From: Oceaniglobus roseus
Lineage (GTDB): Bacteria > Pseudomonadota > Alphaproteobacteria > Rhodobacterales > Rhodobacteraceae
Length of the DNA stretch: 64,000 nucleotides
Assembly (NCBI RefSeq): GCF_002869745.1
Contig: NZ_PNOS01000003.1
Location: 62,001 to 126,000, forward strand
Reading direction: 5' to 3'
The notes under the pieces: generated by a model
What the model saw: the letters and a program-made list of their open reading frames with translations, nothing else
Database searches by the model: none
Told to the model about the DNA's origin: nothing
Program-made: the position numbers and the translations under genes
Part shown: one piece after another, positions 49,278-57,490 of the stretch
How positions within the stretch are numbered: position 1 is the first letter of the stretch
Layout: every line of letters starts with the position of its first letter

Positions 49278-50032
49278 GCCGCCCGCTCCGGCCGCTTGCC
49301 GAGGATGATCATGCCGAGGATCTCGTCGTCGGTGACGTCGGCCACCCGCTCGGTCCCGACCAGCTGGCCGTTCTTCATCACCGAGACCCGGTCGCACAGC
49401 TCCATCACGTCGTGGATGTCGTGGGAGATCAGGAAGATGCCGAGGCCCTGGCGCTTCAGCTCCTGCACCAGTTCGGACACCATCTTGGTCTCCTGCGGCC
49501 CGAGGGCCGCGGTGGGTTCGTCCATGATCAGGATCTTGGCGTTGAAATAGACGGCCCGGGCGATTGCGACGGACTGCCGCTGGCCGCCCGAGAGGGCCGA
49601 GACCGGATCGGCGAACTTTTTGAAGTTCGGGTTCAGGCGGTGCATGATCTTGCGCGTCTCCGCCTCCATCCGCGCGTCGTCCACGAAGCCCAGCGGCGTG
49701 ACCAGCTCACGCCCAAGGAACAGGTTCGAGGCGGCGTCGAGATTGTCGGCCAGCGCGAGGGTCTGGTAGATCGTCTCGATGTTGTAGTGGCGGGCGTCGC
49801 GGGGGTTGTTGATCGTCGCCTTCTCGCCGTTGACGTAGATCTCGCCCGAATCCATCGAATAGGCGCCCGAGAGGCACTTGATGAGGGTCGACTTGCCCGC
49901 GCCGTTGTGACCCAGCAGGCCGACCACCTCGCCCGGGTAGAGGTCGACGCTGACGTGGTCCACGGCCTTGATGCCGCCGAAGGAGATCGAGATGTCGCGC
50001 ATCTCGACCAGCGGGGTTCCGGTGTTGCTCAT
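49274..50032 (-). CDS. xylG: Xylose ABC transporter ATP-binding protein, single-domain
   Basis: ATPase of 252 residues, one nucleotide-binding domain only, unlike the 500-residue tandem XylG of E. coli. Walker [11 protein letters not shown]-loop YQTLAL, signature [14 protein letters not shown], Walker [14 protein letters not shown]-loop ISHDI. FrcA-type single-domain ATPases serve CUT2 systems in alphaproteobacteria. The ATG at 50032 has AAGGA seven bases upstream; an alternative ATG at 50047 overlaps the permease stop (ATGA). Confidence 0.93.
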   Translation of the reverse strand: MSNTGTPLVEMRDISISFGGIKAVDHVSVDLYPGEVVGLLGHNGAGKSTLIKCLSGAYSMDSGEIYVNGEKATINNPRDARHYNIETIYQTLALADNLDAASNLFLGRELVTPLGFVDDARMEAETRKIMHRLNPNFKKFADPVSALSGGQRQSVAIARAVYFNAKILIMDEPTAALGPQETKMVSELVQELKRQGLGIFLISHDIHDVMELCDRVSVMKNGQLVGTERVADVTDDEILGMIILGKRPERAA

Positions 50033-50043
50033 GGCGTGGTCCT

Positions 50044-51375
50044 TCATTTGGATTTGCCGCGATAGAGGATGTCGAGCCAGACGGCCAGGACGAGGACGCC
50101 GCCGACCACGATCCGCTGGATCGCCGCGTCGAAGCCGATCAGCACCATGCCCGTCTGCAGGGACTGCATGACGAGGGCGCCGAGGACCGCGCCGAAGATC
50201 GTGCCGACCCCGCCCGCGAGGGAGGTGCCGCCGATCACCGCGGCGGCGATCACGTAGAGCTCGTCAAGCTCGCCGAGCGCGTTGGTGGCCGAGTTCAGGC
50301 GGGCCGAGGCGACGACGGCGGACAGGCCCGCGAGGAAGCCCATGATCGAGAAGATCTTGATCGTCATCATCTTCGTGTTGATGCCGGCCAGCTTCGCCGC
50401 CTCGGGGTTGCCGCCGATCGCGAAGACGTAGCGGCCGAACCGGGTGCGGTTCATCACCACCGTCATGATCAGCGCGACGGCGACGAGGATCAGCACCGGG
50501 ATAGCGAAGCCGTGGGAGATGAAGAGCCCGCCCTCGGGCATCTCGATCCCGTTCGCCTCGGCGTACTGGCGGACGATGCCGCGGGGCCAGGGATAGGCGT
50601 TGACCAGCAGCACCGCGCCGATGATCGCGCCGCAGCCGAGCAGCCCGAGGAAGGCGTCGGCCCAGACCGGACGCAGCGGGAACTCGAACTGGATGCGCTG
50701 GCGGCGGCCGTAGAGAAGCCCGGCGATCACCCCGAGGCAGCCGACGAGGCCGAGGATCCAGCTCCCGGTGTAGCCGATGGCGCCGTAGGGGCCGCCGCCG
50801 AGCAGGGCGAAGGTGCTGTCGACCGGCGAGATCGTCTCGCCCCGCGCGACGAGGAAGCCCGCGCCGCGCCAGACGAGGAGACCGCCGAGCGAGACGATGA
50901 AGGAGGGGATGCCGCCGTAGGCGATGAGGAAGCCGTGGAATGCGCCGACCAGCGCGCCGAGGCCGACGCCGCAGAGCACGGCGATGATCCAGATCAGCGG
51001 ATGGCCGAGGCCAAGGATGGAGGGCAGCAGGTAGACCTGCACGACCCCCATGATGATCGCGCAGAACCCGAGGACCGAGCCCACGGACAGGTCGATGTGG
51101 CGGGTCACGATGACCAGCACCATGCCGCAGGCCATGATTCCGATGGACGAGGTCTGGACCGAGAGGTTCCAGAGGTTCCGGGGCGTCAGGAACGCGCCGT
51201 AGCCGTTCACCACCGCGCCGTAGACGTGGAAGCCGATCCAGATCAGCGCCAGCGCGCCGATCATGCCGATCATCCGGGTGTCGAGCTCGGTGGCCTTGAG
51301 GAACCGCGCGAAGGCGCCGTCGGTGGGCTTCACCGGATTGGCGGGCGGCGTCGAGGTATGGGAGGTGTCGGTCAT
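50044..51375 (-). CDS. xylH: Xylose ABC transporter permease
   Basis: CUT2 permease of 443 residues with about ten helices, longer than RbsC, as expected for Xyl[36 protein letters not shown] at the start, [28 protein letters not shown] (family motif), [48 protein letters not shown] (coupling loop) and [31 protein letters not shown] are visible. It is followed immediately by xylG; between it and xylF lies a 138-base gap with a strong hairpin. Confidence 0.95.
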   Translation of the reverse strand: MTDTSHTSTPPANPVKPTDGAFARFLKATELDTRMIGMIGALALIWIGFHVYGAVVNGYGAFLTPRNLWNLSVQTSSIGIMACGMVLVIVTRHIDLSVGSVLGFCAIIMGVVQVYLLPSILGLGHPLIWIIAVLCGVGLGALVGAFHGFLIAYGGIPSFIVSLGGLLVWRGAGFLVARGETISPVDSTFALLGGGPYGAIGYTGSWILGLVGCLGVIAGLLYGRRQRIQFEFPLRPVWADAFLGLLGCGAIIGAVLLVNAYPWPRGIVRQYAEANGIEMPEGGLFISHGFAIPVLILVAVALIMTVVMNRTRFGRYVFAIGGNPEAAKLAGINTKMMTIKIFSIMGFLAGLSAVVASARLNSATNALGELDELYVIAAAVIGGTSLAGGVGTIFGAVLGALVMQSLQTGMVLIGFDAAIQRIVVGGVLVLAVWLDILYRGKSK

Positions 51376-51471
51376 GGCAAATCCAGCGCTGGAGGGGCGA
51401 CGGGGCGGCGCGGGATGCGGGAACTGGTGTCGCCGGGCGCGGGCGGGCGCATCGGGCCGTCGTGCGGGGGT

Positions 51472-51500
51472 GCGGTGCGCGGCGAGGGGCCGCGCACCGC
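51472..51500 (-). terminator. Intercistronic hairpin between xylF and xylH
   Basis: GCGGTGCGCGGC and GCCGCGCACCGC, 12-bp perfect stem, loop GAGGG, 13 bases after the xylF stop and without a T-run. Likely stabilises xylF mRNA and lowers read-through into xylHGBA. Confidence 0.65.
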
Positions 51501-51513
51501 CGTCAGGGTGCCG

Positions 51514-52542
51514 TTACTTGCAGGCCGGAACGTCGTCGGCCGCGCCTTCGCAGGCCTGTTCCTTGGAGATGTGGCCGGCGTCGATCACGAGGTTCAGCGT
51601 CTCCTTGGTGATCGGGGTGGGCTTCAGGAAGATGGCGTTCATCTCGACGCCCTTCTCGCCGCCCGACCACTTCTCGGCGCCTTCGACCGCGTCCATCGCG
51701 GTGCCGTCGGCGAGGGCCAGTGCGATGTTCGCCGCTTCCTTGCCCAGGTCGCGCGAGTTCTTCCACACCGACACGGTCTGGGTGCCGCGGGCCACGCGGT
51801 TCAGCGCGGCGAGATCGCCGTCCTGGCCGCCGACGGGGATGTTCAGGCCCTGGGCCGAAAGCGCCGCGATCACGCCGCCCGCCATGCCGTCGTTCTCGGC
51901 CAGAACGGCGTCGACGTCGTTGTTGTTGGCGGTCAGGATCTGCTCCATGTTCTTCTGGGCGTTCTCGGGCTTCCAGCCGTCCGAGAAGGCCTCGCCGACG
52001 ATCGAGATGTCGCCGCTGTCAATCTCGCCCTGGAGCACTTCCATCATGCCTTCCAGCAGGAACTGCGCGTTCGGATCGCCCGGGTCGCCCTTGATGATGG
52101 CATAGTTGCCGTCGCCCGCGGCCTTCATCACGGTCTCGGCGATGATCGAGCCGACGCCCTTGTTGTCGAAGGTCAGGTAGAAGGCGCGCGGATCCTCGAT
52201 CAGGCGGTCATAGCCGACCACCGGGATCTCCTCGGCGGCCGCCTTGTCGATGGCGGGGCCGATGGCGTCCTTGTCCATGGCGAGGATGATCAGCGCGTCG
52301 GCGCCCTGGGCGATCAGCGACTCGATGTCGGTCAGCTGCTTGGAGGCCGAGGCCTGGGCGTCGGCCGAGATGTACTTGGCGCCGGCGGCTTCGAGGGCTT
52401 CCTTGATCGCGGCTTCGTCGGTCTTCCAGCGCTCTTCCTGGAAGTTGGACCAGCTGACGCCGACGGTCTTGCCGTCCTGGGCGTAGACCGCCGAGGTCAG
52501 CGCGGTCGACAGCATCGCTGCCGCCACAAGTGTGAAACGCAT
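51514..52542 (-). CDS. xylF: D-xylose ABC transporter substrate-binding protein
   Basis: Periplasmic binding protein of 342 residues, type-1 fold. Signal peptide MRFTLVAAAMLSTALTSAVYAQ. Typical XylF stretches: VGVSWSNFQEERWKTDEAAI, ADALIILAMDKDAIGPAIDKAAAEEIPVVGYDRLIEDP, YLTFDNKGVG, IKGDPGDPNAQFLLEGMMEVL, NDGMAGGVIAALSAQGL and VGGQDGDLAALNRV. Sugar-facing aromatic and acidic residues (WSNFQEERW, DRLI, QDGD) are in place. GGAGG precedes the ATG. First gene of the xyl operon, divergent from xylR. Confidence 0.96.
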   Translation of the reverse strand: MRFTLVAAAMLSTALTSAVYAQDGKTVGVSWSNFQEERWKTDEAAIKEALEAAGAKYISADAQASASKQLTDIESLIAQGADALIILAMDKDAIGPAIDKAAAEEIPVVGYDRLIEDPRAFYLTFDNKGVGSIIAETVMKAAGDGNYAIIKGDPGDPNAQFLLEGMMEVLQGEIDSGDISIVGEAFSDGWKPENAQKNMEQILTANNNDVDAVLAENDGMAGGVIAALSAQGLNIPVGGQDGDLAALNRVARGTQTVSVWKNSRDLGKEAANIALALADGTAMDAVEGAEKWSGGEKGVEMNAIFLKPTPITKETLNLVIDAGHISKEQACEGAADDVPACK

Positions 52543-52617
52543 GGTAGTTCCTCCCGAGATGCTGCCACCGCTCTCCGGCGGCAGTCAGTTGCAATCTGTG
52601 GCGCCGACCATGCCGCG

Positions 52618-52642
52618 ATTTAATTCAGGTGTCAAAATAAAT
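52618..52642. promoter_or_regulatory. AT-rich dyad ATTTA-N15-TAAAT between xylF and xylR
   Basis: Inverted ATTTA/TAAAT arms flank TTCAGGTGTCAA in the only AT-rich stretch of the 197-base divergent region. ROK-type XylR operators are AT-rich dyads, so this is the best candidate site. The -10 element of one of the two promoters could equally explain the AT-richness. Confidence 0.5.
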
Positions 52643-52739
52643 AGTTTGCGGAATGCCGGATTTTGCGTAACCCTTCGCGGCAGGACCCGGAAAGATGCCG
52701 CATGAATGAGCGTCCCCGGTCTGGTGCGGAGGAGTTCCT

Positions 52740-54056
52740 GTGACAACCGAAGGAATTGCGCCTGAATCGGTGGCGCCCGGCGCCGCGGGCCTGTCCGCGC
52801 CTGCCGAACCGCCCACGGGCTGCGGCCCCCTGCGCCCGGCCAATGCCGCCGGGGCCGAGGCGGCGGTGCCGCTGCGCCAGGCACTGTTCGAATCGGTGCG
52901 CGCCCACGGCACGATGCCGCGGGTGGACCTTGCGCGACTGCTGTCGGTCAGCCCCGCCTCGGTGACGGCGGCGGCGAACGAACTGCTGGCGGCGGGGTTC
53001 CTCGAGGAGGTCGCCGCGACCCCGCGCGAGGGCGACACGCTGCGCGGCCGGCCGCCCGTGGCGCTGGCGGTGCGCCCCGGGCGGGCCTTCGTGGCGGGAA
53101 TCAAGCTGTCGACGCCGAAGCACACGGCGGTGATCCACGACTTCGCCGGCACGCCCCTGGCCGAGATCACGCGCCGCTCGGCCAGCCTGATCCTGACCCC
53201 CGCCGAGGTGCTGGCCCAGGCGGAGGAGCTTCTGGACGCCGCGCTCGCGCAGGCGGGGCTGGCGCGGGGCGACATCCTGAAGCTCGGCGTCGGGCTGCCG
53301 GGATTCATCGAAAGCGGCTCGGGCATCGCGCTGTGGTCGCCGCTCATCTCGGCGGCGAACCTGCCGCTGGCGGCGATGCTGTCCGATCACCTCGGCCTCG
53401 ACGTGGTGATCGACAACGACGCGAACCTCGTGACGCTCGCCGAACTCTGGTTCGGCGACGGGCGGGGGGTGGCCAACTTCGCCGTGGTGACGATCGAGTA
53501 CGGCGTCGGCATGGGGCTGGTGATCGACAACCGGCTCTACCGGGGCGCGCGGGGGCTCGGCACCGAGCTGGGCCACACCAAGGTGCAGCTCGACGGGGCG
53601 CTCTGCCGCTGCGGGCAGCGGGGGTGCCTTGAAGCATATGTGGCGGACTACGCGCTGGTGCGCGAGGCCTCGACCGCGCTCAGCCTGGTGCCGAACCACG
53701 TGCCGCCGATGCAGATGCTCGAATCGCTCTACCGCGAGGCGAAGGCGGGCAACGCGGCGGCGCGCTCGATCTTCCGGCGCGCGGGGCGGTATCTTGCGGT
53801 GGGGCTCGGCAATGTCGTGAACCTGTTCGACCCCGAACTGATCCTTCTGAGCGGAGAGCGGATGCGGTGGGACTATCTCTATGCAGACGACGTGCTGGCC
53901 GAGCTTCAGCGCTCGTCGATCCAGGTCGACCGGCCCTCGCCGCGGGTCGAGATCCACGCCTGGGGCGACATGATCTGGGCCCGCGGCGCGGCGGTTCTGG
54001 CGATGTCGCAAGTCACGTCCGAGCTTCTGGGCCCCGGCGCGGTGGTGGCGGCATGA
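52740..54056 (+). CDS. xylR: ROK-family transcriptional regulator, XylR
   Basis: Repressor of 438 residues. An N-terminal winged helix (PLRQALFESVRAHGTMPRVDLARLLSVSPASVTAAANELLAAGFLEE) is followed by the ROK domain with FVAGIKLS, KLGVGLPGFIESGSG, VVIDNDANLVTLAELWFGDGRG, GVGMGLVIDNRLYRGARGLGTELGH and the zinc-type CRCGQRGCLEAYV. Start is GTG at 52740 with GGAGGAG six bases upstream. Divergent from xylF, so control of the xyl operon by xylose is expected. Its stop overlaps the start of a secreted FG-GAP protein gene as ATGA. Confidence 0.92.
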   Translation: MTTEGIAPESVAPGAAGLSAPAEPPTGCGPLRPANAAGAEAAVPLRQALFESVRAHGTMPRVDLARLLSVSPASVTAAANELLAAGFLEEVAATPREGDTLRGRPPVALAVRPGRAFVAGIKLSTPKHTAVIHDFAGTPLAEITRRSASLILTPAEVLAQAEELLDAALAQAGLARGDILKLGVGLPGFIESGSGIALWSPLISAANLPLAAMLSDHLGLDVVIDNDANLVTLAELWFGDGRGVANFAVVTIEYGVGMGLVIDNRLYRGARGLGTELGHTKVQLDGALCRCGQRGCLEAYVADYALVREASTALSLVPNHVPPMQMLESLYREAKAGNAAARSIFRRAGRYLAVGLGNVVNLFDPELILLSGERMRWDYLYADDVLAELQRSSIQVDRPSPRVEIHAWGDMIWARGAAVLAMSQVTSELLGPGAVVAA

Positions 54057-55582
54057 TGCGGGGCGCAGCGATCCTGCTGGTGCTGGCCGCGCCGGTGCAG
54101 GCCGAGATCCGCTTTGCCGACCGCGCCGCCGCTCTGCCCGTCCGCCCCGTCTATTCCGGCGGCTGGGAGCATTTCGTGGGCGGCGGCGTCGCGGCCTTCG
54201 ACTGCAACGGCGATGCCTTGCCCGACCTCTACGTCGCGGGCGGGTCGGAGCCGGCGACGCTGCTGGTCAACGCCGCGTCGCCGGGCGGCGATCTGGCGTT
54301 CACCGAAGGCACGCTGGACCCACTGACCGAGGTGACGGGGGCCTGGCCGCTCGACATCGACGGCGACGGCATCCTCGACCTCGCCGTGATGCGGGTCGGG
54401 GCGAACGTGCTCCTGAAGGGGCAGGGGGACTGCACCTTCCGCGATGCCTCGCAGGACTGGGGGTTCCGGGGCGGCGCGGAATGGTCGACCTCGTTCTCGG
54501 CGACCTGGGAGGAGGGGCGGCGCCTGCCGACGCTCGCCATCGGCAACTATGTCGACCGGTCGAACCCCGAGGGGCCCTTCGGCACCTGCGACACCAACCG
54601 GCTCTACCGGGGCGACGAGACCTATGGCGATCCCGTGGTGCTGGCGCCCGGCTATTGCGCGCTGTCGATGCTGTTCTCGGACTGGGCGCGGACCGGGCGC
54701 ACGGATCTGCGCGTCTCGAACGACCGCCACTATTACGTGCGCGGCGGGTACGAGCAGATGTGGCGGCTGGACACCCTTAACGAGCTGGGCGAGGCGGACG
54801 GCTGGAAGAAGATCTCGATCTGGGGAATGGGGATCGCCAGCCGCGACATCGACGGCAACGGGCTGCCCGACGTGATGCTGACCTCGATGGGCGACCAGCT
54901 CCTGTCGCTGGCGCAGCCGGGCGGCACCTACGAGGCGGTGCCCTATTCCTTCGGCAGCTACGTCCAGCGGCCCTTCAACGGCGAGGACGGGCGCCCCTCG
55001 ACCGGCTGGCATGCCGAGTTCGGGGACGTGGACAACGACGGGCTCGACGACCTCTTCGTGGCGAAGGGCAACGTCGACCAGATGCCGGACATGGCGGCGA
55101 AGGATCCGAACAACCTGCTGCGACGTCTGCCGGGCGCCGGGTTTCAGGATGTCGCCCCCGCGGCCGGGGTGGCGACGACCGCGCGCAGCCGCGGGGCGGC
55201 GATGGTGGACCTGAACCTCGACGGGCTTCTCGACCTCGTGGTGGTGAACCGCCGCGCGCCGCTGGAGGTCTATCGGAACGTGACCGGGGGAGCGGGGCAC
55301 TGGCTGCTCCTGGCGGTCGAGGCCCCGGCGCCGAACACGCAAGGGGTGGGGGAATGGATCGAACTCCGCCGCGCCGACGGCAGCGTGGTCGAACGCGAGA
55401 TCACCGTGGGCGGCGGCCACGGTGGCGGGCAGGCGGGGTATCACCACTTCGGGCTGGGCAGCGACCGGGCGGTGGCGGTGCGCCTGCGCCGCGAGGGCGC
55501 GCAGTGGATCGAGGTGCCCGCCGACAGCCGCGGGACGCTGGTGGTGACGGACGCGGGGCAGAGCTGGGTCGCGGCGGAGTGA
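54053..55582 (+). CDS. Secreted FG-GAP/VCBS repeat protein with ASPIC/UnbV C-terminal domain
   Basis: Exported beta-propeller protein of 509 residues. Signal peptide MMRGAAILLVLAAPVQA. Repeats carry calcium-type loops: AFDCNGDALPDLYVAGG, DIDGDGILDLAVMRVG, DIDGNGLPDVMLTSMG, DVDNDGLDDLFVAKG and DLNLDGLLDLVVVNR. The C-terminal 110 residues (HWLLLAVEAPAPNTQGVGEWIELRRADG with VTVGGGHGGGQAGYHHFGLG) match ASPIC/UnbV, as in CRTAC1-like proteins. Function unknown. ATGA overlap with xylR couples it to a regulator gene. It converges on a MauG/CCP-type peroxidase, a frequent companion of this family. Confidence 0.85.
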   Translation: MMRGAAILLVLAAPVQAEIRFADRAAALPVRPVYSGGWEHFVGGGVAAFDCNGDALPDLYVAGGSEPATLLVNAASPGGDLAFTEGTLDPLTEVTGAWPLDIDGDGILDLAVMRVGANVLLKGQGDCTFRDASQDWGFRGGAEWSTSFSATWEEGRRLPTLAIGNYVDRSNPEGPFGTCDTNRLYRGDETYGDPVVLAPGYCALSMLFSDWARTGRTDLRVSNDRHYYVRGGYEQMWRLDTLNELGEADGWKKISIWGMGIASRDIDGNGLPDVMLTSMGDQLLSLAQPGGTYEAVPYSFGSYVQRPFNGEDGRPSTGWHAEFGDVDNDGLDDLFVAKGNVDQMPDMAAKDPNNLLRRLPGAGFQDVAPAAGVATTARSRGAAMVDLNLDGLLDLVVVNRRAPLEVYRNVTGGAGHWLLLAVEAPAPNTQGVGEWIELRRADGSVVEREITVGGGHGGGQAGYHHFGLGSDRAVAVRLRREGAQWIEVPADSRGTLVVTDAGQSWVAAE

Positions 55583-55659
55583 GGGCCGGTTTCGGCCAGT
55601 TGCCGCGCGCCTTCTGGTGAAGCTTCGGAGTTTGGGAAACTCCGGGTGCACTGCTTCGG

Positions 55660-55778
55660 ATGTCCCGCCCGGGTGTCAACCCGGGCAGCCCCCGCGCGCC
55701 CCTGTCACCATTGTCGCTCGGACCAATGGCGCGAACATGGTGACGGGGCTTCTCCCCCGCCCGCGGTCGCCTGCCCTC
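55660..55778. repeat. Structured repeat family R, copy 2
   Basis: Begins ATGTCCCGCCCGGG like copy 1. The first stem is GCCCGGG-tgtcaa-CCCGGGC (55667-55686): the innermost pair is G-C where copy 1 has C-G, a compensatory change. The 25-base tail (GGGGCTTCTCCCCCGCCCGC then GGTCG) at 55745-55769 is identical to copy 1. Between them is an insertion able to form CACCAT/ATGGTG and ATTG/CAAT stems. It lies between the FG-GAP gene and the convergent peroxidase gene. Confidence 0.7.
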
Positions 55779-55852
55779 GGTACGGAGCAGGACGCTTCGG
55801 GAAAAACGTTTTCCGATCAGGTGCTTGCCGCCTGCTTTTGACGCGGGCAGGC

Positions 55853-57163
55853 TTACCGGTCCACCGGCAGCCCGCTCGGCACCGTTTCCGGGATGCCGAG
55901 ACGTCCCTTCTGTGCGGCCGGGTCCGTGAGGGTGGCGAGGAAGGCCTCGAGGTCGGCGATGTCGGCCTCGTCCAGCGACACCGGCGGCGTCGTCACCGCG
56001 GCCAGCACCGCGGCGCGGGTCCCGGGCGTGTCGAACTCGATGAAATCGTCGCCCCTGCCGATGCCCGCGGGCAGGAAGACGTCGAGCACCATCTCCCGGT
56101 CCGCCGCCTTCGGGTCGGCGTGCTGGCGCAGGAAGGCCGACAACCCTGCGATGGCGCCGGTGTGCCCGTAGGGCGCGGTCAGCGCGACGTTCCGGAGCGA
56201 GGGCGTGCGGAAGGCATAGGCGTCCTCGGGCCTGCCGGTGACGCGCATCCGCCCGACGTCGTGATTGTGGGTCTCGAACCGCGCCGCCTTGCCGGGGCCG
56301 AACTGCGGCACGCCCATGGCGTGGAAGTCCTGGTCGGTCTGGAACGGGCCCGCGTGGCAACCGGAACAGCCCGCCTCGCCATAGAACAGCTCCATCCCCC
56401 GCGCGGCCGCGCCGTCGAGCGTGGCCGCGCCGCGCAGCACGGCGTCGAAGGGCGCGCCGTCGCTGCGCCACTCGAAGGCGATGAAGGCGGCGATGGCGTT
56501 CGAGATGTCGGTGAAGGCGATGGCGCGGCCATCGGCGATCTCGGGATAGACCGCCTCGAACCGCTGGCGGTAGGCGGGGATCGCCGCGACCCGCTGCGAC
56601 AGCAGATCCCAGGCGCCGCCCTCGCCGGTGATGATCCCCTGCCGCACGGCGCGCGAGACCTCGTTCTCGGAATAATGGCCCGCCATCTCGTCCTGGCTGA
56701 GCACCGGGAACATCGTCTGGGCCGAGAGCACGCCGGAGAAGCCCGCCAGCATCTCGTCGTCCATCGGGGTGCGCATGCCCGAGGGGCGGGCGGCGTCGAC
56801 CTCCACCCGACCGTCATGGAACATGCGGGTGAACTCCTTCGCGCCGAGGTTGAACAGGGCCGGGGCGTTGCGCGGCACCCGCTCCTCGGGGATGTCCTTG
56901 TCGCCGACGTGCCGCTCGGGGCCGAGGCCGATGCCGCCCTCGCCGACGCCAAGGGCCAGGCCGTCGCCGGTGCCGAACTTCGGGTGGTGGCAGGTGCCGC
57001 AGGAGATGTTGCGGTTCCCCGACAGGACCGGATCCCAGAACAGAAGCTGCCCCAGTTCGGCCTCGGCCCGGTCGACGGGCAGGTACATGTCGTCGGTCAC
57101 GGGGGCCGGAAGCTCCGTGGCCATGGCGGGGCTGGCGAGCAGGGCGAGGGCGAGCAGTCTCAT
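55853..57163 (-). CDS. Dihaem cytochrome c peroxidase/MauG-family protein
   Basis: Periplasmic protein of 436 residues. Signal peptide MRLLALALLASPAMA. Two haem c sites: SCGTCHHPKFGTGDG near residue 55 and GCSGCHAGPFQTD near 250. DAYAFRTPSLRNVALTAPYGHTG is the conserved peroxidase loop; MEMLFY-like MELFYGEAGC precedes the second haem. It could reduce peroxide or modify a partner protein. Start at 57163 is preferred for the signal peptide; ATG at 57181 is possible. It converges on the FG-GAP/ASPIC gene. Confidence 0.9.
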   Translation of the reverse strand: MRLLALALLASPAMATELPAPVTDDMYLPVDRAEAELGQLLFWDPVLSGNRNISCGTCHHPKFGTGDGLALGVGEGGIGLGPERHVGDKDIPEERVPRNAPALFNLGAKEFTRMFHDGRVEVDAARPSGMRTPMDDEMLAGFSGVLSAQTMFPVLSQDEMAGHYSENEVSRAVRQGIITGEGGAWDLLSQRVAAIPAYRQRFEAVYPEIADGRAIAFTDISNAIAAFIAFEWRSDGAPFDAVLRGAATLDGAAARGMELFYGEAGCSGCHAGPFQTDQDFHAMGVPQFGPGKAARFETHNHDVGRMRVTGRPEDAYAFRTPSLRNVALTAPYGHTGAIAGLSAFLRQHADPKAADREMVLDVFLPAGIGRGDDFIEFDTPGTRAAVLAAVTTPPVSLDEADIADLEAFLATLTDPAAQKGRLGIPETVPSGLPVDR

Positions 57164-57490
57164 GTCTCTGTTCCGTGGCATGGGGCGCCGTCATCGTGCC
57201 CGGCGCGTGGCGCAAGTCAAGCGGCGGATCGGGGGCTTTCGGCGGCGTCGGGCGGACTCCGCGATCCTCCCCGGCGCACGGGCCCTGAACGGGCGGGCCG
57301 GGGAGAATGCTGGCGGCGGGGTGCCATTCTGCCTTGAAGGCAGGCGGGCGTTTCGGGTCTCCTCCCACGAACCGCCGCCAGATCGGTGTTCACGGTGTGG
57401 TCATCAATTGAGCGTGTTCCGGCCGCGCTGTCCACAAATATTTGCGGAATGCGAACGCGCGGGAGGGCGCCGTCCCGCGTCGCCCAGCCG
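57164..57490. other. Intergenic region without a recognisable gene
   Basis: A 327-base region between the peroxidase start and the transglutaminase-family stop. It should carry the peroxidase promoter. A weak stem CTGCC-TTGAA-GGCAG lies at 57329-57343 and an AT-rich patch (TCATCAATTG, CAAATATTTG) near 57400-57440. No tRNA, small RNA or gene is evident. Confidence 0.5.
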
